This document shows positions 1 to 13,500 of a stretch of 64,000 nt of DNA, in pieces. Every line of letters starts with the position of its first letter. Within the stretch, counting starts at the first letter, position 1. The notes beneath the pieces are model-generated. The model ran no database searches and was not told the origin of the DNA. It worked only from the letters and a program-made list of their open reading frames with translations. Origin of the DNA: Pleurodeles waltl (Eukaryota > Chordata > Amphibia > Caudata > Salamandridae); NCBI RefSeq assembly GCF_031143425.1, contig NC_090446.1, forward strand, positions 1,028,909,066 through 1,028,973,065, in the 5' to 3' direction. A program made the translations under genes and the position numbers.

Positions 1-1139
1 CTCTATGTTTCATTATCGACTGAGCGCACGGAGCCCTCATGGTTCAACAACCTATTGTGGTCCCGCTGAGGCCCATCATTACTCTCTATCTTAACTATGC
101 CAATCGTGACATGATGTTAAGGGAAGCATGAATGAGAGACTCCCTAAGAATTGACAGCAGGATATTCTTGTGTTTCCTGAGTATAAAAAGTTGGTACAAC
201 AGCAATGCTGCTCTTTCCTGACTGCTAAATAAATACTCTGCACCAAGCAGTTGGACTACATTCTCATGTTCCCAACCAAGCTCAGGGTTATCTTTCAAAA
301 TAATGTTTTTTTTTTTTTTTTAAATAAAAACATGGGAGGATGACTGGGACTGGGATGACGAAAGGGGCCCCCAACAGGAGTAGAAAAAGCAGGTGGGTGC
401 TACCGCGGAGGGTACAAGAGAGGACCCCAATCTGCCAGAGACGCAGATGAAGTTAGGACGGGGGAGCTGACATTTCCAACAAGCTGCAGCTGGAAGATGG
501 CTGAGAGAGACTAGGGAAATAGTGCTACTTTCCATCAAGACGACTTGCTGTCTCTTCTCTCCCGACCTGAGTCAAACACATAATGGATAATGGTGCATAC
601 TGAAGGAGAGCAGATGCCTACAATCACTTTGCATTTCCTAAAGTTCAAAGGGTATGCCGGGGACAATTAGAGGAAGGTGCCAGTTGAAGGGGCATGAACC
701 CCTGCAGACTGGCAGGGTAAAAGTTCCGTTTGTATATAGAAGGGAGAGGAAGAGAGACACCCTTAAAACAGTTTGATTTGTGTTTAGTTTAATTCTGTTT
801 CCTTTGGAGAGTAAGGCAACAGAGGCTTCTGGATGAGAAGTATAGGTTGGAGGGCTTTGGGGCAAAGTCAACTTGAACACAGAATATGGAAGGTAGAACT
901 CAGTAGTATCTTCAGAATTGGGGGCAGGAGGTTACAGAGCCACTCAGCAGAAGAGGAGGGAGGGGAAAAGCTTGGGAGCAGTTAGGATTGTCGACATGCG
1001 CAGGACAAAGGTTTAAACAGGCAGCATACATGGTGAAACATAGGGGTAATCCAGGTAGGTTGAAATTACTTATGGCTTGCATGAGAACTAACAGTTCTAT
1101 GGAAGACTTGAAAATCCTTTCCAGGAATGTTAACAGGTT
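1..1139. other. Intronic/flanking DNA, no gene seen
   Basis: Presumed WIPI1 intron upstream of the first visible exon. It holds a T-run at about 306-321. Short ORFs here show no family resemblance, and no exon with a usable splice pair and WIPI-like protein was found. Confidence 0.5.
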
Positions 1140-2260
1140 GGCCAACTAGTTCAAAAGGGTAGTAGTAACTGAATACATCGGTTGGCAGCTATCGGACCTA
1201 GTTATTTTACAGGAGACCCTTTGTTGGCAACCCCTGTAAATTTCTAAACAGGGAACAATATTTAGCACTGGCACATTCTGACTTTACAAATAGTTTAAGA
1301 GGAGTAGTTATAGTTGCTAGGAAAATCACACTTTTCCATGTCCAAAAGACATGGCTAGACCTGAATGGGTCTTACCTGGGATGCAAGGAACAAGGGGAGG
1401 AAATCACTGACCATGCTAAACGTATATGCACTATCCGCATTGCTGCAGTCAGTGCTATATACATTGGGACCCATACTGATTGGAGTGGAAGCCTCATAAC
1501 ACATAATAGGGGGATACTTTACCGATGATGGATTGAGCCCCAGTTACACTGTCATCTGGCCCACAGGTCCACTTACACCAATTCACATTGCACAGTTTAC
1601 CGACACACTGGATCATTTAGCTAGTTGGAGGACTAAGCACCCATGAGATAGACAATATTAATTATTCTCTGGGATGTATAAAACATTTTACCACTTGGAC
1701 TATGTGTTTGTCCAGACCGAGAATGCACAAACAAGTTTAAAGCTGAATACGTAGCCAGAGGGATCTCTGACCGTAAGGCCCCCCACCCCTGAGAGTCACA
1801 TTGGCGGAAAAGTGTGAAAATCGGAGAGGCCGTTGCAGACTAGACAGTTGGGCGCTCCAAGATAGGGATGTGACGCACAAATTACATGTTGATTCCATGC
1901 AATACATGGAATAAAGGATCAGTGGCTTCACAAATAGTTCTCTGAGAGTCATATAAGAGGTCCCTAGAGACAGTGCACAGAACATCATAGCTAGAAAAGA
2001 AAACAAGACAAAGAGAATCCTAACACTTGAAGGGGTGCGACTGAAAGAGGAATAGCTGATTAACGATACAGGGTCACAGGAGAGTCTTCAGAGTGAAGAG
2101 TACAGAGTCTTTGAGGGGGTAATATCACACAGTAACCTTTGATGCTGTAAGACAACACTTTCTAGCACAACGAAGGATGTATGAGGTAGGAGACAAAACT
2201 GGGCGTCTATTAGCACAGTTTGGCAGGAGAGAGGATGAATCTCGATGAGTGGGTGAAGTC
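1140..2260 (+). mobile_element. Decayed L1-type LINE fragment (endonuclease and linker part of ORF2)
   Basis: The + strand, read across several frames, gives broken pieces in the order expected for L1 ORF2. First comes an LQET motif (endonuclease catalytic Glu) near 1210. Next is a YVARGISD-like stretch near 1745-1775, matching the ISDH-type endonuclease motif near the domain end. Last is a YEVGDKTGRLLA-like stretch near 2180-2215, typical of the linker between endonuclease and RT. Many stops and frameshifts interrupt it, so it cannot be functional. No RT core was seen after about 2260, so the copy is truncated. It is far more decayed than the L1 at 7690-14932. The clade is a motif-based inference. 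Confidence 0.55.
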
Positions 2261-2354
2261 ATGGGTGATTAGTTCTAGATGGTAAATACTGACCACCGTA
2301 TAGCAAGAAACTTTGCTCGATACTTTCAAAACAGGTGTATGACATTATCACACA

Positions 2355-2455
2355 TCTTTGCCCAGCATGCCTTTACAATGCTGCCTTTATCCCGCATGTC
2401 TTTAAAATGCAGATGCCTTTACCACACATGCCTTTACCATGCATGGTAAGTATAT
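2355..2455. repeat. Short degenerate tandem repeat (atgccttta-type units)
   Basis: About five imperfect copies of a unit containing atgcctttac or close variants, spaced 15 to 30 bases apart, precede an AT-rich stretch. No coding potential is suggested. Confidence 0.5.
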
Positions 2456-3829
2456 TATTTATATTTATCGACAGATTAAGACATTGACTCTCCTGATTTT
2501 TTTTTCTCCAAGATTGCTCAATAAATTAAAACAAGTTAGACTTTATGATGTCCTTTGTTACTATCCCATTGTGTGGATCTGGATCATTTTTGTTAACAAT
2601 GTGGTGTGAGAGTCTGTTTTAACTGATGCAAAAACTAGCTGTGTAACAGATGACTAGAAGTATGCTTAGGAATATTGATAATGCGTAGTTGTGATTTGAA
2701 ACCATGCATGGTAACCTTAACTTTGAATTGAAAACGTGCTAACATATATTTAAAAGCCTTAAATGTCTGGTGCTGTATCAATATTGCTGATCCATTAGCC
2801 CTTTTGCGTTTGCTGATTCTCTCAATGTCTGTGAGTACACATGCATAGTGTACATACCACCTGCGTAGTTTGGGCAAATCTTGGGAGCAACAGAGCACAG
2901 GAAAATTAGTCTGGAATATTTAGGATCATTTATACTACTGATTGGTGAGGTTCTCTTGAATTTTAATCCAACGAGTTGTGTCCGAATGTGTTGCCTGATG
3001 CTGATTGCGTAGTTTGAAAAGGCTTGGCTTTTTGTGTTTTCGTTTTTGTACGTTTGGTTACCAGCTTGTTGACATCATGCTTTAATGAGTTGAATTTGCT
3101 TGCTGAGCTATGGATGTGTTTTTTTGGTTTGGGAAGTGGTGGTTTGGTTGCTACCTTGTGCCTTGAGAATGGCACTGCAGCCCCTGAAGGCAATGCATGC
3201 TTGAGGGAGAGCCAGTGAAGCTCTCTTGGGGTGGGGAGATGTGACTGTACTTCTTTACCTTCTCAATCTTTGTGAAAGTTACATATGTAGAAGTGAAACG
3301 GCATAATTTGTTAGTAAACTTTTTAATACAAGCATGAAGGTATCAAATAATGTACTTTACTGTGCTTTCGTTGCTTCTGATACACAACTCCTCTCTCCAC
3401 GCACTCTGCTCTTTAGTACATCTTCTGCTATCAGGAGCTTCTATAACTAGGCACATCTGATTTTGGCCAATGTCTGAAAAATAAGTTTTGGTCAACTATT
3501 TACACTGTGACCAGATTTTTGGAACATATGAGGTCCTTCCATTTAGGGGTTCCTAGTGCAAAGTGTAGTTTGCATGGTCCAGCTCAAATCAGTTAAGGTA
3601 GGTAAATATATTTTCGGGTTCCATACATTACCCTTAAGGTTTTGCACTATAAAGTTTGTCAGAGCAAAAGTCTTCTTTTCCAATGTATAATTTTTATCTT
3701 CAGAAATATTGCATGAAGAGCTTGTGATTAAATAATGAGTACCTACTGCTCTGATTCTGTTTGTTTTCTACTGAGTGCACGCCATTTTACAGTAATCATT
3801 TTAATCTATGTAGGAAAGAATTAACAACA

Positions 3830-3873
<44 letters not shown>

Positions 3874-6618
3874 ACCATGACGCATTAACAGTCCACTTCC
3901 GTCCGGTCGTTACAAAAAGGAAAGGGGAGGAAATCATTCCCTAGACTTTCGATTTACGTTCTGCCTGCCAAGTCTGTTTCTAGATTTGGGGGAAAACTGC
4001 CATGTTTAATTATGGCACATAACGTGACTTAAAGCTGGCACCAGATACCGCATGCGCACTTGTTTTCTCTTGCCAGGATTTGTTTAACTTGAAACTACAT
4101 GCTTGTCAAATGTGGAGCATGACGTTTTTGAGCCAGGCACCACAGAAACTTATTACATACATGAGTTCTGCTCTCAAAACTAAGCCACCCCTTTACCTTC
4201 CATTGTCTGTACCTTGCCTTTGACCATGTACAGCACTCTGCTCCTTTGCGGCTAGGTTTGGGCTATACCAATATTAATTGCATGCATAGAAACAGTAGAG
4301 GTACAGCACAGAACATACAATGACCCAAGAACTCTCATCCACTGTCATATATGGACCTACTTACAACGTATGATGATGCTTCATGACCATAAAACAAACC
4401 AATCGTGCCTTCAAAGGCCAACTCTTTACAAGATACCAGTACCTACCCAAACCACAATACCCGAAGTATTATCATACACTGGCATATGAGGAATGTATTA
4501 TAACTTGGGATAACAGCTTGTGACCGTAAAAGAAAATAGACCAATCACTTCCTCTGTGTCAGACACTTTCCCTTAATACCAATAGCGCCCCACACAAATA
4601 TACAATACAATTACTGCTTCGGTTTGTTAACGCGTCACTTACTAGATCATTTATTCACTCTGGGACTCGTTTTAGGCCGATTATTCTTTTGACCCTGATT
4701 GAAGACACCTTAAGACGAGATATCTAATCCACATTTCAATCAATAAGTCAATAACGTCATCAATATTCACCATAACAAATCAATTAGATTAATCAATAAC
4801 ATTAATAAGACTCGGAAACCACCATGACCTTTCAGTCATGAATAACCACACCAGTTTAGTACGATTTTATGATGTTTATTCCCTATTAATTACAATTCTA
4901 CTAGTAAGTTTATTAGTCTCAAAACCATTAAACACATCAGCATCGTCATAATATGGCAACTCGAATAAGATTTAATCAAAGCAAAGATCACGAACATTAG
5001 AACATGACACGACGTCAATATAGGTTAACCTTAGCAGAGTATCATTAGCGCGTTATTCAACAAAGCATTGATTCAGTCATTTGTCTATTTGCGTCCGTTT
5101 AGTGAACCCCTTAATTAACCTCGAATTAACATTGGCATGTTGGGCTTCATGCAAAACAATTCAGCAACACAAATTTAGAAAACATCTAACTATGGTCTCT
5201 GTCAAAAGAAGCAGTTGGTACCTAGAAAGGAAAGGCAAACAGACAATTACAATTTCATCATCATATAGTTACCCTCCGTAATGGGTCAGCATACAGAGTC
5301 AATCTTCGTCCTCAGGAGATCAGTTGATTCGCCATCAGCCGGGGAACTCAGCAAAGTTCAGCAAGACAGGATAAGTAGGGACACTTCCCTCATAAGGAGG
5401 AGAAGTATAGAACGGGCAAGGTAAGGGTGAGGATGGTTTGAAGAGTCAAACAGCAAAGTCTTTAGGCAGAGTGACAAAGTGTCTGGGTAATAGCAAGAGT
5501 AATTCGCCATGGCATCTCCTAATGGCTCCTCGTGTCAAAGGTTTTTATCCCTTTTCTGTTGTACAGTCCCCTAATTTCTAATTGGGCAGGTATGGCACAC
5601 CACTATCTCCCTCCAATGGTTTTCCAGTCATACCATCAAAATTGTCACCTCATAACAGTTCTCACCTAGTTTATTGGTTCTTGTGATTGACGTTTCCAAC
5701 GGGTAGAATGTCCGGTATGATTTCATATTCTCGTGGTCCTCTCGCATCCCCAGTCAGTAGTTCCATTGTCTATACCGGTTTAGGCGACCTTGTACCTTTT
5801 GCGAGTCTACACTGTTGCATTCAGCAAGAATGTTTCCTTGAGCAAGTCGAGTTTCATGAGAACGGATCTACTACAGTTACACTCATCTTCTAGCTTCTGG
5901 AAAAATACGATTACATGTCCTTCAGCAAGTCAGCACACTGCACGTTAGAAAAACATATTTAATATGAAACCATGCAGCTAGGCCCCGACTCATGCTAACT
6001 AAGGCCTAGTGAATTGATTAGCAAAACCTTAATATATAGCTCTTAATACTAATACAAAATCATACATTAGAGCATCAATAACTCTTTATTAGTCAACTTT
6101 ATTAGTTCCCATATATACTGGCAGCCACTCCCCTTGGGCACATTTCGGACTCACGTTTAGTAAAACATATTAATACTTTTTCTATGCAGCATTATTGTGC
6201 ATTAGTTCATAAACATTTAATGCAAATTTTGATTATAAGAGCTACGCTCCAACAGGTTCACTGTCACTGAAACTCTTCCACTGCTCGTAACACGGTCACC
6301 CTGTCTCTGATTCACATCACATTTCCACTTTTCACAAGGGATAGTAGGCGTGTAAGTGAGGGAAGGTTAAGTACAGTGTGCTGGCATTAAGCCAGCACCT
6401 ACATTCTCTCTCTCAACATCGCTGACACACTCACACCTCCCCCGGCCTTGTTCGTATTGAGGGAGTTGTTTGTTTGAAGGTAAAAAGGCGACCTTTTCTT
6501 TTTTCGCAGCAACGCTTGTCTGCATGTTCCCAGAACTCATCAGCACAGTGAGTCCGTCGTCGCTGTTTCTGGAAGCATACCCTTCCTATCCAATGTGCTT
6601 GTGTTGTGTTCTCTGCAG
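2456..6618. other. Intron sequence, AT-rich, no gene seen
   Basis: Contains an uninterrupted A-run of about 35 bases (3838-3872), possibly the tail of an old retroposed insert, though no element body was recognised beside it. From about 4016 to 6450 the sequence is AT-rich with weak internal similarity (about 4323-4430 against 4478-4590) and may be a decayed interspersed repeat. No protein-coding exon with WIPI similarity was found. The segment ends in the acceptor of the exon at 6619. Confidence 0.45.
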
Positions 6619-6689
6619 GGCACAGTCATCCGTGTCTTCTCCACACCGGAAGGGGAAAAGTTGTACGAGTTCCGGAGGGGAATGAAGAG
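6619..6689 (+). CDS. WIPI1: WIPI1 exon with the FRRG phosphoinositide-binding motif
   Basis: A 71-base internal coding exon in phase 0, entered after the acceptor ctctgcag and left at AG|gtgagc. It encodes [20 protein letters not shown] followed by GMK and two bases of an Arg codon. FRRG lies at 6670-6681. This motif is the hallmark of PROPPINs (WIPI1-4, Atg18), whose seven-bladed beta-propeller binds PI3P and PI(3,5)P2 through the two arginines, recruiting the protein to forming autophagosomes. The choice of WIPI1 over WIPI2 rests on GTVIRVF and FRRGMKR and on the downstream exons. The split Arg codon is completed by the first base of the next exon at 20938, across a 14.2-kb intron that holds DIRS-A and L1. 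Upstream exons (propeller blades 1-4) are not in the window. Confidence 0.93.
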
Positions 6690-7478
6690 GTGAGCTGTAT
6701 TTCAAGCTTATGGTTAACAAGAAATCTGACGATGAAATACCTAGGCAACTAGCCGTCGTGCAATACCACAATGCATAGTAATAGTTATTTGTGTATTACC
6801 CTTCACAGAGGTGAAAAACAAGTCATGGAGGGGGTAAGTTGCTGGATATCTTAAATGTAGGAAGGTAAAAATAAACTACTTCGTTTCAGTAACATTGCAA
6901 ACCCTGTGCGGCTAAATGCAGCTCTCTGACACGTTGTGCGTGGTTGAATGTTAGTTGTGAAGCTTTTGTGCCTGTAGTGCACCACACAATGTTATCTGCG
7001 ATCACGTTGTCATAAATTAGTAATGAAAAGGAAGCATATAAAATACAGGATGCAAAAACTGTTTGCGTAGGAAAGTATAGACTGCCTATTTCAAGATTAG
7101 TTATACTGAACGGCTTAATGTTCCAACATGATATAATGCTGCATGTTGGATAAATGCTCAGCTAACGGCATAACTAGAATGTGAAATGATCCAGGATTCC
7201 AATCCCAGGCCCAGTGGTGTCACAGTGTATACATTTGGGAAAGGCACTCTGCACCTGTTTCTCCTTTTATCGCTCCCCAAATGACATCAGTGACAATCTG
7301 CATTGTTTCAAGAAACGAAACGTAAACAGGTCCTTTTGCACACCAGAGTAGGACAATACTTGCCACATAAGGGACCAATTTGGGACACCCTTCTGGCCAA
7401 ACTTAGAGAGCAACACAGTATCCATAGGGACGACTCCCAAGTTTTAACTAGGAGTGTGTGAAATTGAAAATACTGAAA
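6690..7478. other. Intron, no feature recognised
   Basis: Sequence between the FRRG exon donor and the outer end of DIRS-A. No coding exon, RNA gene or clear repeat was recognised. Confidence 0.5.
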
Positions 7479-7530
7479 TTTTCTAGCTATCGCGTTTAGA
7501 ATTTTCAATTCTATTAAGGACACGGAGGCG

Positions 7531-7689
7531 AGGATTATGCTGCTCTTTCTATGCTTTAATAAACTTCAAAAGCCAATTAGGAAGCATTTTAACAAAAAAC
7601 GACAAATCCCATGAACCCACCATAGTGACATAATAACCATAGAGTTCAATCCTATAAAACTGTCCTGACACTAAGGCTCTTCCTCTTTC
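7531..7689. repeat. DIRS-A left (3') inverted terminal repeat
   Basis: Reverse complement matches about 20187-20349 with few differences, for example around tttaataaacttc and aggaagcattttaac. The inner end is cut by the L1, and the last few bases (tttgc) resume at 14950-14954 after it. Confidence 0.88.
7673..7689. repeat. Left target-site duplication of the L1
   Basis: The 17 bases aaggctcttcctctttc recur at 14933-14949, flanking the L1 exactly. This is the mark of target-primed reverse transcription. The A-rich tail makes the last base or two of the right boundary ambiguous. Confidence 0.9.
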
Positions 7690-9135
7690 GGAGGGGCGTG
7701 GCCAAGGACCCGGAGATGGCGCACGCCTGAACTTCTCGCTCCGGAGGGGCCGGCGAGAAAGTGCTTGAAATCGTGCCCTCTCCGGGCCTGCCGAGGTCCG
7801 AGTGGAGGGACTGGGCCGGAGGAAGTGGCCAAGAGGGCGCGGACCCTTGCGGCGACCACGGAGAGTGCCGGGGGCGAAACCGGCCAGCTGTTGGGCTCGG
7901 GGCCCGGAGGCCTGAGAGCGTGGCCGAAGCCGCGGCCTCGCACTGGGCCGAGGCCCGAAGCGGCGTGAGGGCAGACGGAGTGGAGAGGCGGGGGACCCCG
8001 GACGGGTCTCCCCGCGGCGGCGCGGGTTCCGGAGGGGGCCCGAGAGCCCAAGAGTGACCGCGCCTAATCGGGGTGTGGCAGGGCAATGCTCCTAGAAGCG
8101 GTCGGCCCCAGATGAATACGGGGGCCGGCCTACGAACGAGGTTTGTGGCCGCGGGCGGAACTGCGGGCCGAGGCGGCACGAGGGTGATCGGCCCGAGGGC
8201 AGCGGGGGACGCCAAGGGAGTCGCCGGTTGGGGCCCGGTGGCCCAATAGTGGACACGTTTTGAGGCGCTGCTCTTAGACAAGAGCATGACCCCAGAGAAG
8301 AAGAGTGGGGACGACGAGTGGCCGATAGAGAGAGTAGGAGCAGCGCGACACCGGGGTGACGGTGTGACCCGGGAGCAGGCCACGAGGGCGCTTGACTGGA
8401 GGTGGAGCTCGGGGCCCCGGCAAACTCCGAAGAGGTGAAATGATTAGAGGAAAGCGGACCCTGGTGAACCCCTGTAGACATCGGTGAGTTCGCAGTGCGA
8501 CTGGTGGCCCCTTGGGGTAGAGAGCCAGAGAAGAGTGGCCCGGGACCGCGCCTGCCTGAGCCCCCTGGGGGCGGACTTGGAGCCCGGGGCGGGAGGATCC
8601 AACTGACAAGATCAAATCAGCTAGGCAAGAGGAACAGCCTGTGGAACCGGTGAGTGGCGGATCGCGCCCTGGGGGTGAGCGGAACGTGGAAGGACCAGTG
8701 GATAGACTTGTGGATTCCCTCAGGCGCCCTAGAGGGCCGGAGACCCCTAAATGAGTAGGGCAGGGAACAGTACAAGGGGGATTAGCCCCAGAGGGGTGAA
8801 ACAGGGTGCCCAGAAATGTTATTGGTGCAATAAGGAAGCCAAGTGGGACGCAAAGCGGAGCCGCGAAGAGGGGAGACAGACGTGAGCCCACGATGTGCCA
8901 AAGGGCCAAGAACTGGAGAAGCTAGCGGCTAAACAGGAAAAGTCGGCGTAAAGACCCCCCGGCGCCGCGGCCCGAAAATAGCGGGTCTGGACGGAGCGCA
9001 GGGGCCCAGCTGAGGATCAACCAGGAACAAAAAAGGTGCTGCTTATGGTGAATGGAAGTGACGCCCTGGAGTGGAACTATAAACATCATTGGGGCCACTG
9101 CTGGGGCCCCTAGGGCAAGGCCGGCAGCCAGTCTG
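7690..9135 (+). promoter_or_regulatory. L1 5' UTR / presumed internal promoter region, GC- and CpG-rich
   Basis: About 1.4 kb of strongly GC-rich sequence ahead of ORF1, in contrast with the AT-rich surroundings. L1 elements use an internal promoter in this place; no particular factor site is claimed. Long open frames on either strand here (for example 7652-8383 and 8274-8909 on -) are most simply explained by GC richness. Confidence 0.6.
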
Positions 9136-10212
9136 ATGTCCCCCAAGAGCCGCCGCAAGACCAGAACCATGAACACTGCGGTTCCGGCTGAGAGCGGGGG
9201 ACCGGGCACGCAGGACCACGTGCAGCTCAAAGTCCAGGATACTCTAGATAAAATACTCGGAGCGATTGAGGACACAAAAGCAACGCTGCAGCTGGAGATA
9301 AGCCAGGTCGCGGTTGAGGTGAGCCTACTGAGAGCGGACCACCACAAATTGGTGGACAGAGTCAAAGAAACAGAAACTGCACTGGCGGACATTGCACCAA
9401 AACAGAAAGACTTGGCGGCCGAAGTGACCTCCCTGGTTGACAGAGTGACGTGCCTCGAAAAGAGAGCTGAAGACGCGGAAGGTAGGAACAGAAGGAGCAA
9501 TGTACGCGTAGTGGGCCTCCCGGAGGGGGCCGAGGGGGCGAACATGGTTGAATTTCTGGAGAAGTGGTTCAGCACAACAGTGGCGCCCGGGCGCCTGACT
9601 CCCTTCTATAGGCTGGAGCGGGCGCATCGAGTGCCGGCGAGACCCCTTGCTCCGGGCAGGCCCCCCCGGGCAGTGATAGCTAAATTGTCACACCACAGAG
9701 ACAGGGACACCCTCCTGCAGAGGGCCAGGGAGTCGGGCCCGTTCAAAGTCGCAAACGGGGAGGTGACACTATTCCCGGACTTCACCCTGGAGGTGCAAAA
9801 TAAGCGAGCTTCATTTCTGACAGTCAAGAGAGCCCTAAGGGATGAAGGAATCCAGTACTCGCTACTCTACCCAGCCAGGTTAAGGGTAATGCTGGAAGGG
9901 AAGACAACGTTCCTCCAATCCCCTGAAGAGGCGTGGGAATGGCTGGAGTCAGACAGTTCACGGGCGGGAGGGCCAGCAGGAGAGGGCGCGAATGGGGGCA
10001 GGGCTCACCGAGCTCCGAAGGGAAGGAAATCCAGAGACCGCAGACGACTGGCGCCTACGCAAACACAGAAGGAGAAAGGAAGGAAGCACTGGAAGCAGCA
10101 GCACGCATGGGTGGCGAGGCATCCCCCCAGGAAGGCTCTGGGGATGAAACTGATGACACGCTGGTGTCCTCTGCGGGAGACCTGGAACACTCAGCCCGGG
10201 CCCCGAAGGTAA
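9136..10212 (+). CDS. L1 ORF1 protein (RNA-binding coiled-coil protein)
   Basis: Open for 358 codons. The ATG at 9136 (MSPKSRRK) is chosen over the in-frame ATG at 9052 because family members usually start with a short basic stretch just ahead of the coiled coil. Residues about 20-115 are heptad-rich and Glu/Lys-rich, a trimerising coiled coil. An RRM-like segment beginning RRSNVRVVGLPEG follows, then the conserved C-terminal domain (LFPDFTLEVQNKR region near the last third). ORF1p coats L1 RNA in cis and helps strand transfer. It ends with TAA at 10210-10212. Intactness beside a broken ORF2 suggests a moderate age. Confidence 0.88.
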   Translation: MSPKSRRKTRTMNTAVPAESGGPGTQDHVQLKVQDTLDKILGAIEDTKATLQLEISQVAVEVSLLRADHHKLVDRVKETETALADIAPKQKDLAAEVTSLVDRVTCLEKRAEDAEGRNRRSNVRVVGLPEGAEGANMVEFLEKWFSTTVAPGRLTPFYRLERAHRVPARPLAPGRPPRAVIAKLSHHRDRDTLLQRARESGPFKVANGEVTLFPDFTLEVQNKRASFLTVKRALRDEGIQYSLLYPARLRVMLEGKTTFLQSPEEAWEWLESDSSRAGGPAGEGANGGRAHRAPKGRKSRDRRRLAPTQTQKEKGRKHWKQQHAWVARHPPRKALGMKLMTRWCPLRETWNTQPGPRR

Positions 10213-10571
10213 CCCCACAAACGGCTGACGAACTCGGCTAACATGGACCTGCGGTGGGTGCCGGAGATAGAGCGTGTCATGGGAACTAACGGCCCCTCCG
10301 GACTTGGCCACCCCCCGGACCAGAATCTCGCCTATCCAAAAATGGCGAGTACTGCTGTTAAGAGACTAAACAAGTTGCACTGTTGCACAATTAGCTGGGC
10401 AACCTACAGGCGTAGAGGCGCCCTGGGGATCGGGAGTTGGGATACACAGTTAAAAGTTAATATGGCACAGTGGGTGGCGGAATTAGTTTGCGGCAAAGTC
10501 ATGAATATGTGGAAATACAATTCTGAGGCTTGGGAGGGCCGGGTTCAATGTTACCAGTCTGAAATCACAAA

Positions 10572-13500
10572 ATGGCAGATTACAATCTCTTGACCTGGAA
10601 CGTTAGGGGAATGGGTACACCAGCTAAAAGGCACAAAATACTCTCCTATTTAAAGAGAAGGGGTGTACAGGTGGCACTACTGCAGGAGACTCACCTGGTG
10701 CCTGGAGAGGGAGAGAAGCTAAGACGCAGGTGGAGGGGGCAGGTGTTTGCATCAGAATACTCAGCCTATGCAAGAGGTGTATTAATATGGATCAGAGCGG
10801 GGGTCCCCTTCACAATGATTTCTTCTAACATAGACCGAGAGGGAAGATTCGTGATATTAGAGGGGAGGCTACACAGTATACCAATGGTCTTGAGCTGCAT
10901 TTACGCCCCCAACCAAGACCAGGTACCCTTCATATCGGGCCTATCGAGACACCTCACACGCCAACACGCCGGAGAACTATTAGTGGGAGGTGATTTTAAT
11001 GCAGTGATAGACACAAACATGGACAGATCCACCCCACCTCTACAAGGGGCAGCTACAATTAGAACAGCCAAAAGGTTAGGCGAGTGGTTGGACACGTGGG
11101 GGTTGTCGGATGTCTGGCGAGTGCATCACCCAACTACTAGGGATTACTCTTACTACTCGGGTCTTTACCGGGTGCACACTAGAATTGACAGGGTAGTTTG
11201 TACTGCAGGCCTGATGAATAACATGACACGCTTGGAATACTTAGCCCGCACCTTGTCTGACCACAATCCCTTGCTAATAACGATGAGGTTGTCGGAAGAT
11301 AGACCCCCCATACCATCATGGAGACTGTCCCCCTCAGCACTTGAGGACCAGGCGTACAGAGAGGCCCTGCACTGTCACCTAGCAGAATATATTGAGACGA
11401 ACAGTGGGTCCACCCCATCTAGGGCCTTGGAGTGGGGAGTGGGAGGCACTCAAGGTGGTGACAAGGGGCTTCTGTTTGGGGCAGTCAGTGGGGGTGAGGC
11501 GCACGCTAGAAAAGGAACTGGGAGCCCTAGAGAAGGATATGCATGATGGGGAGTTGAGACAGGGGAAGGCAGTCCAGGAGAATGGAGAATACAGCCGTGC
11601 CCGCAGAGAACACTCCCGTATTGAAGAGCAGCTCAGATGTCATGATAGGCAAAAATACATAGCATCCTTGCAGGCGGAGGAGGGCAGATCAGGAAGGCTG
11701 CTGGCATGGCTGGTCCGCCCAGGGGGGCAGGGTGAGCCGGTCACATGTGTGCTAGATGGGGAGGGATCGCGCAGACTCAGACCGGGCCCCATAAATGACG
11801 CATTCAGGGAATACTACACGCAGTTGTAGGGGAAACCCAGTGAGCTGCGGACGGAGGTCTTTGATAATTACTTACTACAAACTCCACTGCCTACACTGAG
11901 TGCAGAGGAGAGAGACGGCTTGGGGGGTCCAGTGTCGGTAGAAGAAGTAAACGAAGCAATAGCACAGTTAGCACCTGGAAAGACCCCAGGAACAGATGGC
12001 CTCCCCATGGATTTTTATAAAAAATACAGATCACTGCTGGCTCCCCAACTGATGGAGATGTATGCGGAGGCACTGAAACAAGGAGAGCTACCGTGCACAC
12101 TGCGGGAAGCCTTGGTGGTGCCACTCCCCAAGACAAAAGACAGGGAAGCTTCGGTGGCGGACTTTAGGCCTTTATCAATGCTAAACAGCGATTTCAAAAT
12201 TCTTAGAAAGATCATGGCTGCTCGGCTACTCCACCTTATGACCAAGCTAGTGCACGCTGACCAGAACGGTTTTGTCCCCGGCCGTAATACCTCCCTGAAC
12301 CTGAGACGAGTTTTTACGGTTCTGCACATGCCTAAGAACCTGAGGCCGACAGCGGGGGTCTTGCTCGCGGTGGACTTCGAGAAGGCCTTCGATTCTATCA
12401 GGTGGGACTACTTAAGAACTGTGATGCTTAAAATGGGGCTGGGGAAGGAATGGGTGAAATGGGTGGATCTGTTGTACTCATCCCCACTAGCAAGAGTTAA
12501 GACCGGAAGGACGATTTCTAGTGCATACCCAGTATACCGGGGAACTAGGCAGGGCTGCCCCTTGTCCCCACTGCTGTTTGCTCTGGCAATTGAGCCCCTG
12601 GCCTCGCGGCTGCGATGTGAAGGCATGGGTAGGGGAATTGTGTGGGGTCCGGATGAGCATATTGTTTCTCTGTATGCTGATGATATACTTATCTACCTGA
12701 GAGACGGGACAAGCGGACTCACGTGGGCACTGGGGACGCTGGAAGACTTCGGAGACATATCTGGTCTCCGACTTAACCGGAGGAAAACATTTGTATTCCC
12801 GGTGCTGTCAGACGGCAAGCGCCCTGATGCGTGCCCAGCGGATATAAACTGAGCCCAGCGGACTTTTAAATACCTGGGCATACAGATATTTCACGAATTG
12901 AACAACCTTAGAGACGTGAATATTGGCAGGACAATCGGATCCCTGCGCACCTCGGTGGGGTTCTGGAGATCATTGAAGCTAACAATAATGGCCAGAGTGG
13001 GGCTCTCAAAAATGATCATGCTTCCGCGCCTCCTTTACTACTTTGCTAACTTACCGCTACAGGTCCCCTCTGCATGGTTCCGAGAGCTGAATGCTCTGCT
13101 CAGAGAGCTGATATGGGATGAGGGTCGCAGGAGAACCGCGCTTTCGACCATCTGTAGAGCGACACACTTGTGGGGGCTTGGTGCTCCTGACTTCGAGGCT
13201 TATTACTTGGCATCCCAGCTAAAATGGGTGGCAGGCTGGCTAGCGGGCAGGGGACGGCTGGACCTAGCTACCGCGCACGGAGTAATAGACACAGCTCGGA
13301 TAGCAGCAGGTATGGTGGGCAGGAAGATTGCCCCCATAAGAGACAACATAATGTGCAATGTGGCGATGAAATGCTGGAAACGGTGCGAGAAAAGGACTGG
13401 GGCGGGGCCGCCGTACTCTCCCGCTCTGCCGCTGGCGGCCGTCGCTCTGGACCCGGGAGTGGGGGAGCGAGGGGGGCTGGGATTGGGACCATGGACGAGA

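Noticed and set aside
7652..8909. Long - strand open frames of 243, 129 and 211 codons
   Set aside because: They lie in the GC-rich L1 5' region, are mutually overlapping and low in information, and have no family resemblance; GC richness explains the lack of stops.
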